Assembly (NCBI GenBank): GCA_032164245.1
Contig: JAVMKO010000017.1
Coordinates: forward strand, 19,630,756 to 19,694,755
Direction: 5' to 3'
Length of the DNA: 64,000 nt
DNA from: Sternotherus odoratus
Lineage: Eukaryota; Chordata; Testudines; Kinosternidae
Below the pieces are notes generated by a model, which worked only from the letters and a program-made list of their open reading frames with translations, ran no database searches and was not told the origin of the DNA. Shown piece by piece: positions 47,801 through 62,400 of this stretch (position 1 is the stretch's first letter; each line of letters starts with the position of its first letter). A program made the position numbers and the translations under genes.

Positions 47801-50800
47801 GGAGAAATCTCGGGTTGTCCATCAGAATCATGGAGAGAGGAACTTTCACATCTTCTACCAGTTGTTAGAGGGAGGGGAAGATGACCTACTGCGGCGTCTG
47901 GGCCTTGAGAAGAGCCCCCAACAGTATCATTATCTAGTGAAGGTGTGAACTGGGTCCTGCAGCTTGCTAATTTCTTGGTTTGCGTGTTCAGTAAAGGGAA
48001 AAACCTCTCCTTACCTGATAGACTTTGTTGTTGTTGTTGAAGGAGAGAGAAGAGTGTTGATCTGTAAGGAGAGAGAACCTTTCTGGGTGAAAGTTTAATA
48101 ATGATCATTACTAACTATCCTGTATTATAGGATAGATGTGTTTTTTCGTTTGTAACTTCTCAGTATCTTTCCCTCATTTCTCAGAGTTATAAAGATATTA
48201 GTGAGCTTGTCCCTTCTGTAACAGTTAACACATGATAGAGCTATGTGGGCTGTATGTACAATGCGTCAGGCTGTAAGGATTACTAAATCCCCAAATCTGT
48301 GTTTTTAGGGGCAGTGTGCAAGGGTCAGTTCCATCAGTGACAAAAACGACTGGAGGATTGTGCGAAGGGCCCTATCAGTCATTAACTTCAACGACAATGA
48401 GGTAGAGGTAAGAAATGCTTTGAAGTACATCTGAGTCTTCAGCCTTAGAGGACTGTCCTGCTTCAGTCAGTTCTTTCTGCTAGGAGGCAGTCTTTGAATG
48501 AGTGCCCTGCAGAATAAAGAAACTCCCCTCTCTCGCCCCATCCCAACTGTGAGTTAATTCATATTGATTTCCATCCTCTTGACCATTCTTTCTTCTTTCT
48601 CTTGTACTAGGATTTGCTGAGCATTGTAGCTAGTGTGTTGCACCTGGGGAATGTGCAGTTTGCGGCGGATGAACAGGGCAATGCTCAGGTGACCACAGAG
48701 AACCAGATTAAATATCTGGCCAGGGTGAGTATAATCCCTTCGAGACATTCCCATATACCAATGTACTTGACTCTGTTGCTGTTGTATTACTCCAGGGTAA
48801 GATTTAGTAGTTATTAGATCTTGACACTATTAAAGGGTCACTTTTAATTGAAAGTCACTTTTCTGTATGGAATAATTAAGGTCAGAGGTTTAAAATTTTC
48901 CCCAATTCTTACTGGCCTGTATTTTCACCTTATCTTACTGTTGAGTGCATGTGCCTACTAGAATGAGGAGTGAATCATTGTGTAGCTCAGCAGTGAACAG
49001 GATGCGTTAATCAGTGAAGAGTATGACTTGATTAACTGATGTCTCTAAAACAGATGTGAAATTAATAATACTTTCTCTAACTGAGATTTCCTTTTGGTGG
49101 TTTGCAGCTCCTGGGAGTTGAGGGCTCTGTGCTCCGGGAAGCACTGATCCACAAGACGATCATAGCAAAAGGGGAAGAGGTGAGAACATGAGGTGACAAA
49201 CTGGGAGACATCCAGAACTGAAGCCAACTAATATGGTCTGCTTTATTATCAGGTTAAACAGTTCACAGGTCTGAGAGAAAACTATCTCTGCATTTCTTGG
49301 TCTCGTAACCTACTTGTGACTAACTAGTAACCAGTACTGCTGGGAGATTGTGATGTGTACACAGCTAGTTATTAGTATTGTGTTACGAAGACTGCATTGC
49401 TCAGTGGGCTGACTATTTGAATTTGTCTCTTCTCCTTCCACATGCAGTTGGTCAGTCCTCTGAATCTGGAGCAGGCAGCCTATGCACGGGATGCTCTAGC
49501 CAAGGCAGTATATGGGCGCACCTTCTCCTGGCTGGTGAATAAGATTAACAAGTCTCTTGCCTACAAGGTACATTTATCTCTACCTTGCACTCCCATGATC
49601 ATACTATACAACTCTGCTACTAAGTGGTTGGGAAGAGTGAATTCAAACCGTTGAACTAGGAAGCAGAGACGGGGTTCAGCTCAATACTGAACAATGATTT
49701 TCTAACTGCATTCCTCTCTCACAGAGAGGAGTGAGGACCAGACTGTAGAATTATATGGGAAGATAGCAGTGGAAGTTGATGACTGCTTTTGATCCTAATG
49801 ATTAAAGTTACACCAAGTGTGAACAGAGTGTTTTGTGCCTTTGTTACAGGAGGCAGAGTGCCCAGGCTGGAGGAGTGCAACAGTTCTAGGTTTGCTTGAC
49901 ATTTATGGATTTGAGGTTTTCCAGCACAATAGGTTTGTTTTACCTCAACATCTTTGAACTTTGAATAACAGTCTTTCCATATGCCTGATGGCTCTTTCTC
50001 TCTTCTGGGGTGAATCTGATTATTCATTGGTTCATCTCTATAGAGCTAATATGAGTCTCTAGATCTCTTGCTTGTATCTCTCTTGATTTGTACTCAGATT
50101 ATGCATGGTACCTGACCAAAATGGTGCAGACTGTTTTATTGAAATACAGTGTGGGCGTGACTAATTTTTTCTGATTGTTTACAGCTTTGAGCAGTTTTGT
50201 ATCAATTACTGTAATGAAAAACTGCAGCAGCTGTTCATAGAACTCACACTAAAATCGGAACAAGAGGAGTATGAGTCAGAAGGCATAGCGGTAAGAGCCA
50301 AGACCTCATTTTGTATTGTTTCCTCTGTAGCATCTCCATTGGGAGAGGCCAGCTAATTAAAGGGAGCTGATGATAACTTACAGTATGTAAAGCAAGAATT
50401 TGGAAATAAATATTTATCTTTACATTTGTCTGTGTGTGAGCCACCAGAACTGATTCATACAAAAGAGGCTTCAAACTGGGCTCTGTTCTTCTACATGCAA
50501 TCACCTGCTCACAGATGATAGCATTTATTCAAGCAAAACCCATTCAGATTAGAACCCTAGATCTGTTCTAGCATTAGTGATTATCTTGTTCTGTAGTCCT
50601 ATGTCTATACAACGCATAAAAATCTTAATACTGGTCTCAGCTAAGGAAAGTTGTCTTTTAGCTTGCAGGGTTAGAAGCTGTGTGTTTGGCACTGAAAGTC
50701 CTGCAGTTTTGCTCACAGCTATGACATTTGTAACTTTGAGGCTATCAAACATCAGAATTAGTCCATAAATTCTTGTCCTGTCAAGAATGCCACATGACAT

Positions 50801-53800
50801 TGTGGCCCTTTGGTATCTTGCTGCCAGAAAATGTAGATCCAATTTATTTTTGAAAAATTACTCTTTTTTTCTTCTTGCTGAAGCCTTGCTTCAGAAAAAC
50901 CCAAACTCCTGCCTTTCAGCCTTCCAAGCAAGACTTGTAGGAAGGGCAGAGTGGTGACTGAGTGGTGTTTGATCTTTTGTATGCTACTGTTGGGATCTGT
51001 GCAGTTATATCCTTAAGAAATAGCAGAAGCGTCTGTGGTGGATTCTCTGCTTGTTTACTGTCCGGTCTGTCTGTGCAGGTACCTGGTGCTGGCTACTCAG
51101 ATGCTACACTGATGGGTGTTGTAGAAAAAACCCAGATAGATGGGAGAATAAGGATGCTGTAAGACAGCCCTTTAGAAATTTCTCTGCTCCTCTGTTACCT
51201 GTTTGTTGCTACCACTAATTAATTATATTTTGTGAATGGCCAGGTTCCCAGTTTCTGAAAAGGTTCGTTCTCTTGAATCCTGCGTTCAGAATTTGCTACT
51301 TGAGTTAGGGAGACTACTTTTCACAAATCTGAATGAAAGATGAGAAACTGTGACAACATGACTCAGTAATAACCTGAACAAAGAGAAATATTTCATTTTA
51401 GGGTGTTTGGTTTCAGGAATAGTCAGTCTTTTTGTGTGGTGTATGCATAGCAGGAACAAGAACCCCAGGTCTGTGTTAGTTTAGTTCCATAATATAAGGT
51501 TTTATATTCCTAGTTGCAACTGCCTAGTGTATTTAAGTCAGACTTCTTGAGCGGGACACTGTCCGCTCTAGCCATATTTCACAATAGAGAGCTTGGTTGC
51601 ATAGGTTTCCCTTTCCTTTTGCCCGTGATGGGACAAAAATGTTCACCCTCTCTCTGGCAAAACAAAACACACAAAAAAACCCAGAAATCAGAAAAATAAA
51701 AATATATTTATGAAAGAAATAGATCTTTCATACTTGATATGTAGGCCTCAGGAAGACTTTTAAATATTTTTTTTCCTCTGAAATACACTGATCACTCAGA
51801 CTGTTTCCTTCCAGTGCAGAATCAAGATCTTTAACTAGTCTTTAATTTTGTGTTTCTCTTTGTAAATGGCAGTGGGAACCTGTCCAGTATTTCAATAACA
51901 AAATTATTTGTGATCTGGTGGAGGAGAAATTCAAAGGCATAATTTCTATTTTGGTGAGTTGATAAATCTGTATTTATTAATATATATTTTTAATTGAAGA
52001 TATTTAGGAGCATAATGGGAAGTGACTAATTGTAGGTGAAAAGAAAGTGGATGCTGATGTACAGATTGTTTGTGGGAGTGTGAGGATTGTGGAGGGAGGT
52101 AGAGAAGTGAGTAGAGCCCAGTGTTAGGTATGAACCATATGTGGTAGACCCAGAGGATAACCACATTCCAAGCATGTTTTTGAATTTGCTGGCATTTCTA
52201 ATCACATCATACTGTTAATTAAGAGCTTCATACTGAATAAGATAGAAGCTGCTTTTTAAGCAAAACTGTTTTAACTTACATTTTTATTGGGGCAATACTG
52301 AGGCTTGTATATCTATAATGCCATACTATCCATATACACAAATAAATTTCTCATTAACCACATCTGAGAGTATAGAAGAAGCAAGAACCTTCCAGGAAAA
52401 AAACATCAACAGAAAACAAATTTCTGAGTGCACCAAAGCTTCCCCACCCTTCTACACCCCTTTAAACTGGCTGTCCAAGAGTGTCCGGCGGACAGTATGT
52501 TTGTTTGGGGGAAGGAGGATTCTGAGAGGAGCGCCTATAGTCAAGAGAACTCTCTTTTTGTAAAAGATTTTAATTAGGGCTATTGATTAATCGCCGTTAC
52601 CTCGTGATTAACTAAAAATAATAATAATCGTGATAAACAAAATGTGATTAATCACACTGTTAAACAATAGGATACCAATTGAAATGTATTAAATATATTT
52701 GGATGTTTTCCTACATTTTCAAATATATTGATTTCTCTTGCAACACCGAATACAAAGTGTACAATGCTCACTTTATTATATTATTTTTATTACAAATATT
52801 TGTACTGTAAAATGATAAAATAAATAGTATTTTTCAGTTCACCTCATACACGTACTGTACTGCAATCTCTTTATCATGAAAGTGTAATTTACAAACGTAG
52901 ATTTTTTTTTATATAACTGTTTTGTTTTTGAGCAATGTAAAACTTTAGAGCCTACAAGTCCACTCAGTCTTTCTTCTTGTTCAGCCAGTCACTAAGACAC
53001 ACAAATTTGTTTACATTAACGGGAGTCACTGCTGCCTGCTTCTTATTTACAATGTCACAAGAAAGTGAGAACAGGCATTGCATGGCACTTTTGTAGTCAG
53101 TGTTGTAAGTTATTTACGTGCCAGATATGCTAAACATTCACATGCCCCTTCATGCTTTGACCACCATTCCAGAGGACATGCTTCCATACTGATGATGCTC
53201 ATTAAAAAAAATTATGCATAAATTAAATTTGTGACTGAACTCCTTGGGGGAGAATTATAGTGATGTGAGATTTCTAAAAATAGCTATAGCACTCGACCCA
53301 AGGTGTACGAATCTGAAGTGCCATCCAAAATCTGAGAGGGACAAGGTGTGGAGCATGCTCTCAGAAGTCTCAAAAGAGCAGCACTCTGATGCAGAAACTA
53401 CAGAACCTGAACCACCAAAAAGGAAAATCAGCCTTCTGCTGGTGGCATCTGACTCAGATGATGAAAATGAACATGTGTTGGTCTGCTCTGCTTTGGATCG
53501 TTATCGAGCAGAACCCATCATCAGCATGGAGACACATCCTCTGGAACGGTGGTTGAAGCACGAAGGGACATATGAATCTTTAGCATATCTGGCACGTAAA
53601 TATCTAGCAATGCCAGCTACAACAGTGCCATGCAAATGTCTGGTTGTCAGTAGTTGAAGCAGGAAACATGTCTTTTTGTGTATTTTTACAAGCAAAATGG
53701 GTCACTTATTACAGTTACGGACACCTCTGTAATACTAGCTCTAAATAATAATGTCATATATTCTTGCTTAACTGCTGCAGAAAATTGAAGGGCAAACCTG

Positions 53801-56456
53801 ATCAGTTTCTTTCTTTGAGACTTCCTACATCAGTCTAAATTCCTTTCTTTTTTAGAATCAATTCTGTACAGGGTTTGATCTGACTTTATTTTATGGTCAG
53901 ATTTTAATTGTGCTACTCTTGAAAAACTCAACTGAGCTGTAGGAGCAGGCAAGTTCTTTGCATACAGAGAGACGACCTCTCACCAAAAGTCAAAGTTATT
54001 GCTGTGTTTGCTGATTCCTCTCTCCACAGGATGAGTGTCTGAGGCCTGGGGATGCCACAGATATGACATTTTTGGAGAAGCTGGAGGAAACGGTGAAGAA
54101 TCATCCTCATTTTCTCACGTGAGTGTTCAAGTAGCTGTTGCTAGTTTTGTCTTTATAAGGAGGAACAAAATACAGAATAAAGCTAATGGGTTTTAAGTAA
54201 ACCCAGTCTCTGCTGTACCTATTATTACTGTATTTGTATTATAGTAGCATCCAGAGATCCCAGTCATACTGGGGCCCCATTGTGCTGGAAAGTGCATAAA
54301 AACAAAAGATACTTGCTATCCCAAAGAGCTTAGATTCCAAGGCTAGGTCTACACTACAGCCAGGATCGACACTCTGAAATCGATCCACCGGTGATTGATT
54401 TAATGGATCTAGTGAAGACCCACCAAATCAACAGCAGATCACTCTCCAGTCGACCCCTGTACTCTACCCCCGACAAGAAGAGTAAGACAGGTCGATGGGA
54501 GAGTTTCTGCCATCGACCCACTGCAGTGTAGACTCCGTGGTAACTTGACCTAAGATAAATTGACTCCAACTATGTTAGTCACATAGCTGGAGTTGTGTAG
54601 CGTCGGTCGACTTACAGTGGTAGTGTAGATATAGCCTCAGTTAAGACAACCGAATAAGTGGATATAACTAACAAAAACGAGGCTAAAAAGAGAAAATAAT
54701 AGTAGTGATGTTATTGTGGAAGTCTGTTATAGACCATCAACCAAATTAAGAAGAGGAAGTGGATGAGACATTCTTCAAATAATGAGGGGTTCTGTGGCAC
54801 CTTAAAGACTAACAGATATATTTGGGTACAAGCTTTCGTGGGTAAAAAGCCCACTTCAGATGCATGGAGTGAAAATTAAGATGCAGGTGCCAGTATATTT
54901 TTCCTACATCTGTAATTTTCAATCCATGCATCTGAAGAAGTGGGTTTTTAAACCCAGGAAAGCTTATACCCAAATAAATCACCTCCTTGTTTTTGTGGTT
55001 ATAGACTAGTATGGCTAGCCCTTTGATATTCTTCAAATGGGTAACAAGATTAGTTAACACACATGAGCTACGATTAATGGGGGATTTTATTTGCTTGATA
55101 TCTGTTGGAGGATTAATACAGCCAATTGTAATAATAGAATCATAGAAATGTAGGACTGAGAGGCAACTCAGGTCACCAGTCCAGTCCCCTGCACTGAAGC
55201 AGGACTAAGTATTATCCAGACTGTTTCACAAAGCTGAAAACAATTATGGACCGAATCAACTAGGAGGAAGAATTTTATCAGGAAAATATGAATGATAATT
55301 GAGAATAATTTAAGAACCCATTACTAGATGCCCAAAACCACCATCCCATGATCAAGGAAGAAGACTATGCTGGTTAAAAATAGAGCCTGGATTAGAGGGG
55401 AAGTGAAGGTCGCTATAAAAGCTCTCTCACATGCACGTGCGCACACACCCATGCACAGTTGATAGTAATGACTATAAATCAGAAATTAAGAATTGTAGAC
55501 TATTGATAAGGTAAGCCAAGGGACATCCTCTGCTCCCTGTCCCCTGACTGCCCCCGGGACTCCCTGCCCTTTATCCAAATCCTCTCTCCCTCCTTCCCCC
55601 TCTTCCCTGGCTCCTTTAACATGCCGCTTACCCCCGCCTCTCCTGGAGTCTCAGAGCACTGCAGCGGCTTGGCTCCAGTGGGGCCTGAGCTCTTGCCACT
55701 CGGACCGCCAGAGCTTGCAAACACTGCTCCGAGCGGTATTAGCTCAGGTCCCGCCGGAGCCACGCCATTGCAACGCTCTCTAGAGCCGCTCCTGGACGTG
55801 GTGTACTGAGGCACTGGGAGATGGAGGAAGGCAGGGTGTGGCTAGGGGGAGCCTTCCTGGCTGGGAGCTCAGGCGGGCCATGCAGGACGAGTCTGCCCAC
55901 CCCTGCATTAGTGTACCAGGGCACACCCTGTGTGCATGCCTATGCTAAAGGTCATTGTTAGTCAGGTTCCTCAGATAACAAGAAATATGAAGAGCTTCTT
56001 TTTCACTTAATCCTCTATTTCAAAAATGGCCAGTGAAATTGTTAAATAAAGTCTTAACACAGAAATAGGAGAGCATTAATATACAGACAAACTGCTAAAT
56101 GTTAAATAGTTTGAAAACCAGAGAAACAATTCCAGATCAGGCAGAAAACTCTTGCAAAAATCCAAACTAGGAATAAGTAGAGCATGGACCAGAAATGTAT
56201 GATTTTTAGTGAAATTTAAATTATGCTGCTGCTAATTTAATTATGCTGCTGCTAAAGGGGGGAGGGATAGCTCAGTGGTTTGAGCATTGGCCTGCTAAAC
56301 CCAGGGTTGTGAGTTCAATCCTTGAGGGGGCCATTTAGGGATCTGGGGCAAAAAAAATCTGTCAGGGGACAGTACTTGGTCCTGCTAGTGTAGGCAGGGG
56401 ACTAGACTCGATGACCTTTCAAGGTCTTTCCAGTTCTAGGAGATTGGTATATCTCC

Positions 56457-56496
<40 letters not shown>

Positions 56497-59400
56497 ATGA
56501 ATCTTCCTTAGGGATATTTTATATAGCACTATTCACTGTGACTTTCTTCTTTCTAGCTGACATTCTGGGATATTGCCCCTTCTTTGACTCTAATAAAGTA
56601 TCTCTCCGGCTTCCACACAAATTTTATGGGTTTTCAGTCCCTAATTTTACCCTTCAGGTTGCTTTATCTCAATTTCATAGAATCATAAGCATGGCAGGGA
56701 CCTTGAGAGGTCATCTAGTCCAGTCTCCTGCATTCATGACAGAACTAAGTATTATTTAGACCATCCCTGACAAGTGTTTGTCTAACCAGTGCTTAAAATT
56801 TTTAGATTGGTAATGTAAAAAACTGCAACACCAATAAACCAAGTCATTTCAGTCATCCCTGAACCTTTTCATATTCTCAGTTCAAGGTCTGAATGGCATC
56901 ATCCTTGTGACATCCTCCCAGAGTGGGTTCCCTGGTAACTTAATCTCTGTTTCCAGAAACCTTCAGGTCTCTGGCCTGCTGTCTCCAGTGCGATTTCACA
57001 TGCACACAGAGTTGACCCCCTTTCCTCTTAAAAAGTTAATCACTTACCCCTTTGGAACAAGTCCTAATATTTTTCTGGGACTGGAGTGATAGTTGCTGGT
57101 CTCTGGCTCCTATTTACCTTAGTATTGCTGTTCCTAGAGAGAGAGAAACAGTGTCAGCTTGCTTGTTTTCCTCTGGTGCCAGCCCTCTGCCAAGAGCTGT
57201 GATGGTTCTATACATGTAGATTAATCCTATTTGAGGCTAGTTTCTTCTCCCTATTAAACCTTTTTGCTTTCTCCCCAGACATAAGCTGGCTGACCAGAAG
57301 ACTCGGAAGTCTTTAGGCCGAGAAGAGTTCCGTCTCTTGCACTATGCAGGAGAGGTCACCTACAATGTCACAGGTAAATGTTACACAGCAACTACACCAG
57401 GGTCACTTCTCGTTCCCATTTCCCCTCCACTTCAGACAGCTACACTTCCTTTTTCTCCTTCTATCTCCTGCCATTCAGATTAATACATTCACACAATATC
57501 TAAATATGTAATTTGATTAATCAAATTGCTTTTCCAGCTTAAGGTCCTGCCTTACTAGGGAGGACTTCGGATGAAACAGCCACAGCAGATTGAATTGTTT
57601 GTTTTTCTCTAGGTTTTCTGGATAAAAACAATGACCTTCTATTTCGGAACCTGAAGGAGGTGAGTGTCGACCGAGAACTGCCTGTTTTGTGGAGCATTGT
57701 AAAGGATCAAGTTGAGAATGGAGAGGGCTGTGAAGGTACCATCTCTGTCTTGAACCTTTCAATCTTCAGGATGCATTGTCCACATAGGTACACTAAGTAA
57801 AAAAACCTGATGTCCCTGAGTTTTTCATCACTGGTGTTTATCATAGAAATTAGAGATAGAAAAGACAAATTGGATCTCATCTGTTCCCCTGCCAACTCTC
57901 AAAAATACATATTCTGTCCAGTCCACCTTGAAAAAAATGTCATGCATTTGTCCTCTGCTGTTTCTTTCTAGACCATGTGCAACTCGGAGAATCCCATCAT
58001 AAATCATTGTTTTGAGAGGAGTGAGTTGACAGATAAAAAGAGACCTGAAACGGTAAGAAGACAAGAGTTAGATTGAAGCATGGTCGTTCTTCAGTAATTG
58101 GAATAACGTCTCCTTCTCTCTAACGTGGTGTAAAATAGGACTTCCATGATGTTTAAAGCTTAGATACTGAAAAACGTCTTAGCCGTATGTGTGATGCAAT
58201 GTCACAAAAACTAATCATCAGTCACTTCTTATCAGAGTCTTTTTTCTTTCTTCTAGGTGGCAACTCAGTTTAAGAACAGTCTATCCAAACTAATGGAAAT
58301 TCTGATGTCCAAGGACCCATCATACATTCGCTGTATTAAACCAAATGATGCAAAACAAGCTGGTAAGGTTTTAGTGACACACTCGTCTGCTGCTTCAGGC
58401 AATTTCCAGTCTTTAGGAATGTGTAGGAAATTCACACCAAAAGTTATAACTTGGGAGCACAGATCAGGAAAAGATGCTGTCCAGATTCTGCTAAGATAAA
58501 ATCCTTGATTTGTAAAGCGTCAAGATGGGTGAGGTAATATCTTTTACTGTGAGGTGGGGTGCGCGAGACCACCCCCGGGGGTGCACGAGACCCCAGTGCA
58601 ACTGCCGATCCTGTCCGGGAGACAGCTGAACTTGGCAGCGGTCTATTTTCGAACCGCCGAAATGCCGCTGTAGAAAGTGGAAGCTTTCTGTTTGGTGGCA
58701 TTTCGGCAGACATACCCCGGGGGGTTGTGAGCGGACACTGCACCACTGAAAGGGTCCGCAGCCCAAAAACTTTGAGGACCGCTGTTTTACTGGACCAACT
58801 TTTGTTGGTGAAAAAGACAGTCTTGTGTCTATTCTGTATTCATGATCAATTCTTTTCTTGCCCTCATTGTAGGGATGACTCAGTCACTGGAGAAGTGCTG
58901 TCAGGATGTAGAATGACCATCATCAACATTCTGAACCTCTCCATTCTGATTCTTTACCTAGTTTCTGTCTCATAAGAATCCAGAATAGTTATTAGGCTGC
59001 TTTGTGGCCTGTATTATACAGGAGGTCAGACAAGACGATCTAATGCTCCCTCTTCTGGCCGTAAAATCTAAGAATCTGTTTTATAAGCTTTGCTGTTTGT
59101 TGCTGCCTGTTTATTTTCATCATATTAATAATAATTTGAGTTTGGGTTTTATTGCCAGGGACTTTATTTTGCTTGGTGTTCCATCACCAAATAAGAAATT
59201 CTCAATAAAATGTATTAAAAAGATATAAAAATAAAGGGGAAACCATTATAAGTTGTCAGAGTTGAAAAATTGAAACATAATTCAGTCCTTCATTTTAACA
59301 AGCTTTCTTATTCTCCCTCTTTCCCCTCTCCCATTCTCATAGCATCTTTTAAAAGGAAATTCTTGCTTAAAAGTATCTTAAATGGCATCAAGTATCCTTG

Positions 59401-62400
59401 CTGAGGAAAGAATCCATCTCACGTGGTATCTCTGATGTTTTGTCATCGATGCTGCTTCTTTTCAAGACAAAACATGTCGAACACACAAAGAGAAAGAGAG
59501 AAAAGAATAGCAACAGATAGGAAAATGCAACTTTTGTTCTTGGTGCTTGCAGTTCAGTTACGAGAAGATCATAGGCACATCACATGGCCCAATTAGGCAC
59601 TGATGGTAGGCAAGAATTGCTGTTAGCTTATTGAACTGGTCACAGCAAAGTTCTGAGATGTGACTCTTTGCAACAATTATTCAAGATATAGCTATAGAGA
59701 TGTAGATGTTATCCAGTTTCTCCTTCTTGTATGGTCTTGTCAGAATGTCTTCTAGGCTCAGGAAATAGAAGGCCCAATGATGTGATAATCCCCAAACCGC
59801 CATGTGTTGTGGTGGTAGTCCTGGTGGGGAGGCCAGTGCTGGTGATAGAGTAGATAAAAAATGATTATTTTTTATTTAAATCAGATTTTTTTTATTTAAA
59901 TCAAATACAAGTTTATTTGTTAAAACTAAATCTATTTAAAATAAAATTTAAAACTGACCACCTAGATCAAAGCATAATTTATGATCGATTAAAATAATTT
60001 AAATTAAATACAAAAATATTATTAAGCAATACGTGATTGCTACCAAGTTTTAAAGAGCGTTCAACCACTGAACTACAGGAAATCACTGGCTAAGCCTCTG
60101 GAACCAGAGTTTGTTGAAGTGATAACCAGCTTTGGACAGCAGTTGTCAATTCTAAAGGTGAAGAGAAACTATTTTCTTAATTCAGTTTATTCAGCTAGTT
60201 CAGTTCAATGGCTAGTTGATTAAAAATGAAGAAAACAATTGGGAATTGAAAAAGCAGGAAAGCATGTATTCTCTTCCAATCTATGAATAAAACTAGGTGG
60301 AAGAGAATGAAATCATCTTGTTCTAACATCTTGAAGGACATGGTGACCAGAAGCAATCAGTTAATTTCATTCACTACAAATAATACCTCCTTTGTTTAAT
60401 AAATCAACTAATTTTAAATACAAAACTTGTTTTTACTAAAAATATATACATGTATTTTTTTATTTATCCAAAGGTAATTTTGTTAAATTAAAATGCTGTT
60501 TTTTGTGCATTTTTCCATTGAATTTGAATTGCGATCCAAACTGAGCTTGACACAAATCACAGGTAAAATGTTAATCATTTCATAAATAGAAAATGGTAAA
60601 TGATATATTTTCTAACATAGTTAAAAAAATGTAAAAATTAAGAATGTAAATAAATGTCAGTTAAGCTATGTAACTGTGTATTGATATAGTGTATGCTCCT
60701 GGCTAGCAAAAAGAAACACCAAAATTAATGTTAGTTGAAAACAACATTTTTAATGGTTACCAACTAATGAGAATCATCCTTTCCTTAGGAAAATACCTAA
60801 AAAGTACAAATACAAAACATTATTAAAACCAAAGAATTAAATCATGGTTACCTGCTTGCTGGTTGAAAAGGTTAAAACTGGTGATTTAAAACAACCCCCC
60901 GGCTGGGTAATGTGGTGATATTACTCCACAGGCTTGCTGCCATGCTGAGCTGTGTAAGTTGCCCAGTGCTCCTGAGAAGAGTCCAAAGAAATCGAAGCCT
61001 TGTCCATTGTCACATTTCCATTACGTTTGTCCCCATAGGAAGGTTTGGGTGTGTTGCTGTAACAAATCTGTAATCTCACCGGAAGCCTTGAAACCACCTA
61101 TTTAGCAACTCTTTTAGCTCCAGCAAACTCTCTTTATATTTCCTTTAATCTGTTTTGTGCTTTCATTTACAATTTTAATGAACAACCATAGTAAGACTCA
61201 ACATTACCATAGGGTTGCCAACTTTCTACTTGCACAAAACCCGAACACCCTTGCCCCGCCTCCTGCCAGTCCCCTCCAATGAGGCTCCTTCCCTCCAGTG
61301 AGGTCCCTTCCCCACACTCCATCCCCCACTCACTCCATCCCTCCTCCCTCTGTCACTCACTCTCCCCACCCTCACTAACTCACTCATTTTCACTGGGCTG
61401 GCTCAGGGGACTGGGGTATGGGAGGGGTCTGAGGGGTGGAGCTGAGAGGTTTGGAGTATTGGGGGGGGGGCTTTGAGCTGAGGCAGAGGATGGGAGGGGG
61501 TATGGGTTCTGGGGTACAGGTTCCAGGGTGGGGCCAGAAATGAGGGGTTCAGTGTGCAGGTGGGTGCTCCGGGCTGGGGCAGGGAATTACGGTGCGAGGG
61601 GAGGGGGTGTGGCTGGGGGTGCAAGCTCTGGTGTGGGGCTGCAGATGAGGGATTTGGGGTGTGGGAGGGGGCTCCAGGCTGGGGCTGAAGGGTTCAGAGT
61701 GCAGGAGGTGGACCAGGGCACTCTTCAAGTGGATGGGGTGCAGGGGGGGATATGAGGGCTCTGGGGTGGGGCTGGGGATAAGGGGTTTTAGGTGTAGGAA
61801 GGTGCTCTGGGCTGGGACCAAAGGGTTTAGAGGGCAGGAGGGGGTTCAGGGCTCAGGTGTGGGGGTCTGGGCTCTGAGGATGAGGCATTTGAGGTGCCCA
61901 GAGAGTGCTCCCAGCTGGGATTGAGGTTGTTTGGAGGGAAGAAGGGGGATCAATGCTGGGGCAGGGAGTTGAGGCATGGCAGGGATTGTAGGCTATGGGA
62001 GGCACTTACCTCAGTCAGCTCACGGAAGCAGTAGCATGTCTTCCCTCCAGCTGCTACGCAGAGGTGCAGCCAGGTGGCTCTGCGCACTACCCCATTAGCA
62101 GGCACTGCTCCTGGAGCTCCCACTGGTCGCCTGTCCCAGTCAATGAGAGCTGTGGACCTGGCACTTGGGCGGGGGCAGCGTGTGGAGCCGCCTGAGGGCC
62201 CCTACGCCTAAGAGTCAGAGGGGGGACATGCTGCTGGTTCTGTGAGCCATGGCAGGCTGGGAGCCTGTCTTAATCCTGCTGTACCACCATCAGGCTTTTA
62301 ATGGCCCAGTCACCCGTGCTGACCGCAGCCACCAGGGTCCCTTTTCGACCGGGTGTCCCAGTTGAAAACTGGACACCTGGCAATCCTACATAACCAACCT

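Larger units (their letters stand above)
54119..57278. other. Intron 14, rich in small repeats
   Basis: Holds a MITE, a fold-back R1 copy, two CR1 tails, a tRNA-derived SINE and a GC-rich block (55500-55925) that looks like a fragment of an unclassified turtle repeat; its ORFs are compositional artefacts. Confidence 0.7.

Noticed and set aside
48399..48407. Alternative donor GAG|GTAGAG in exon 7
   Set aside because: Using it would drop Val-Glu before DLLS, which is conserved, and GAG|GTAAGA three to six bases on is a much better donor.
52318..52563. 81-codon ORF in intron 13
   Set aside because: No family recognised, no splice signals in phase with MYO1C, length within chance.
56265..56337. 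tRNA-like sequence with A and B boxes
   Set aside because: It is the head of a SINE: it runs into a SINE body and CR1-like tail, and the acceptor stem does not close.
61279..61924. ORFs in the G-rich interior of the 61.2-62.4 kb element
   Set aside because: Repetitive G-rich DNA, frames open on both strands, no domain.
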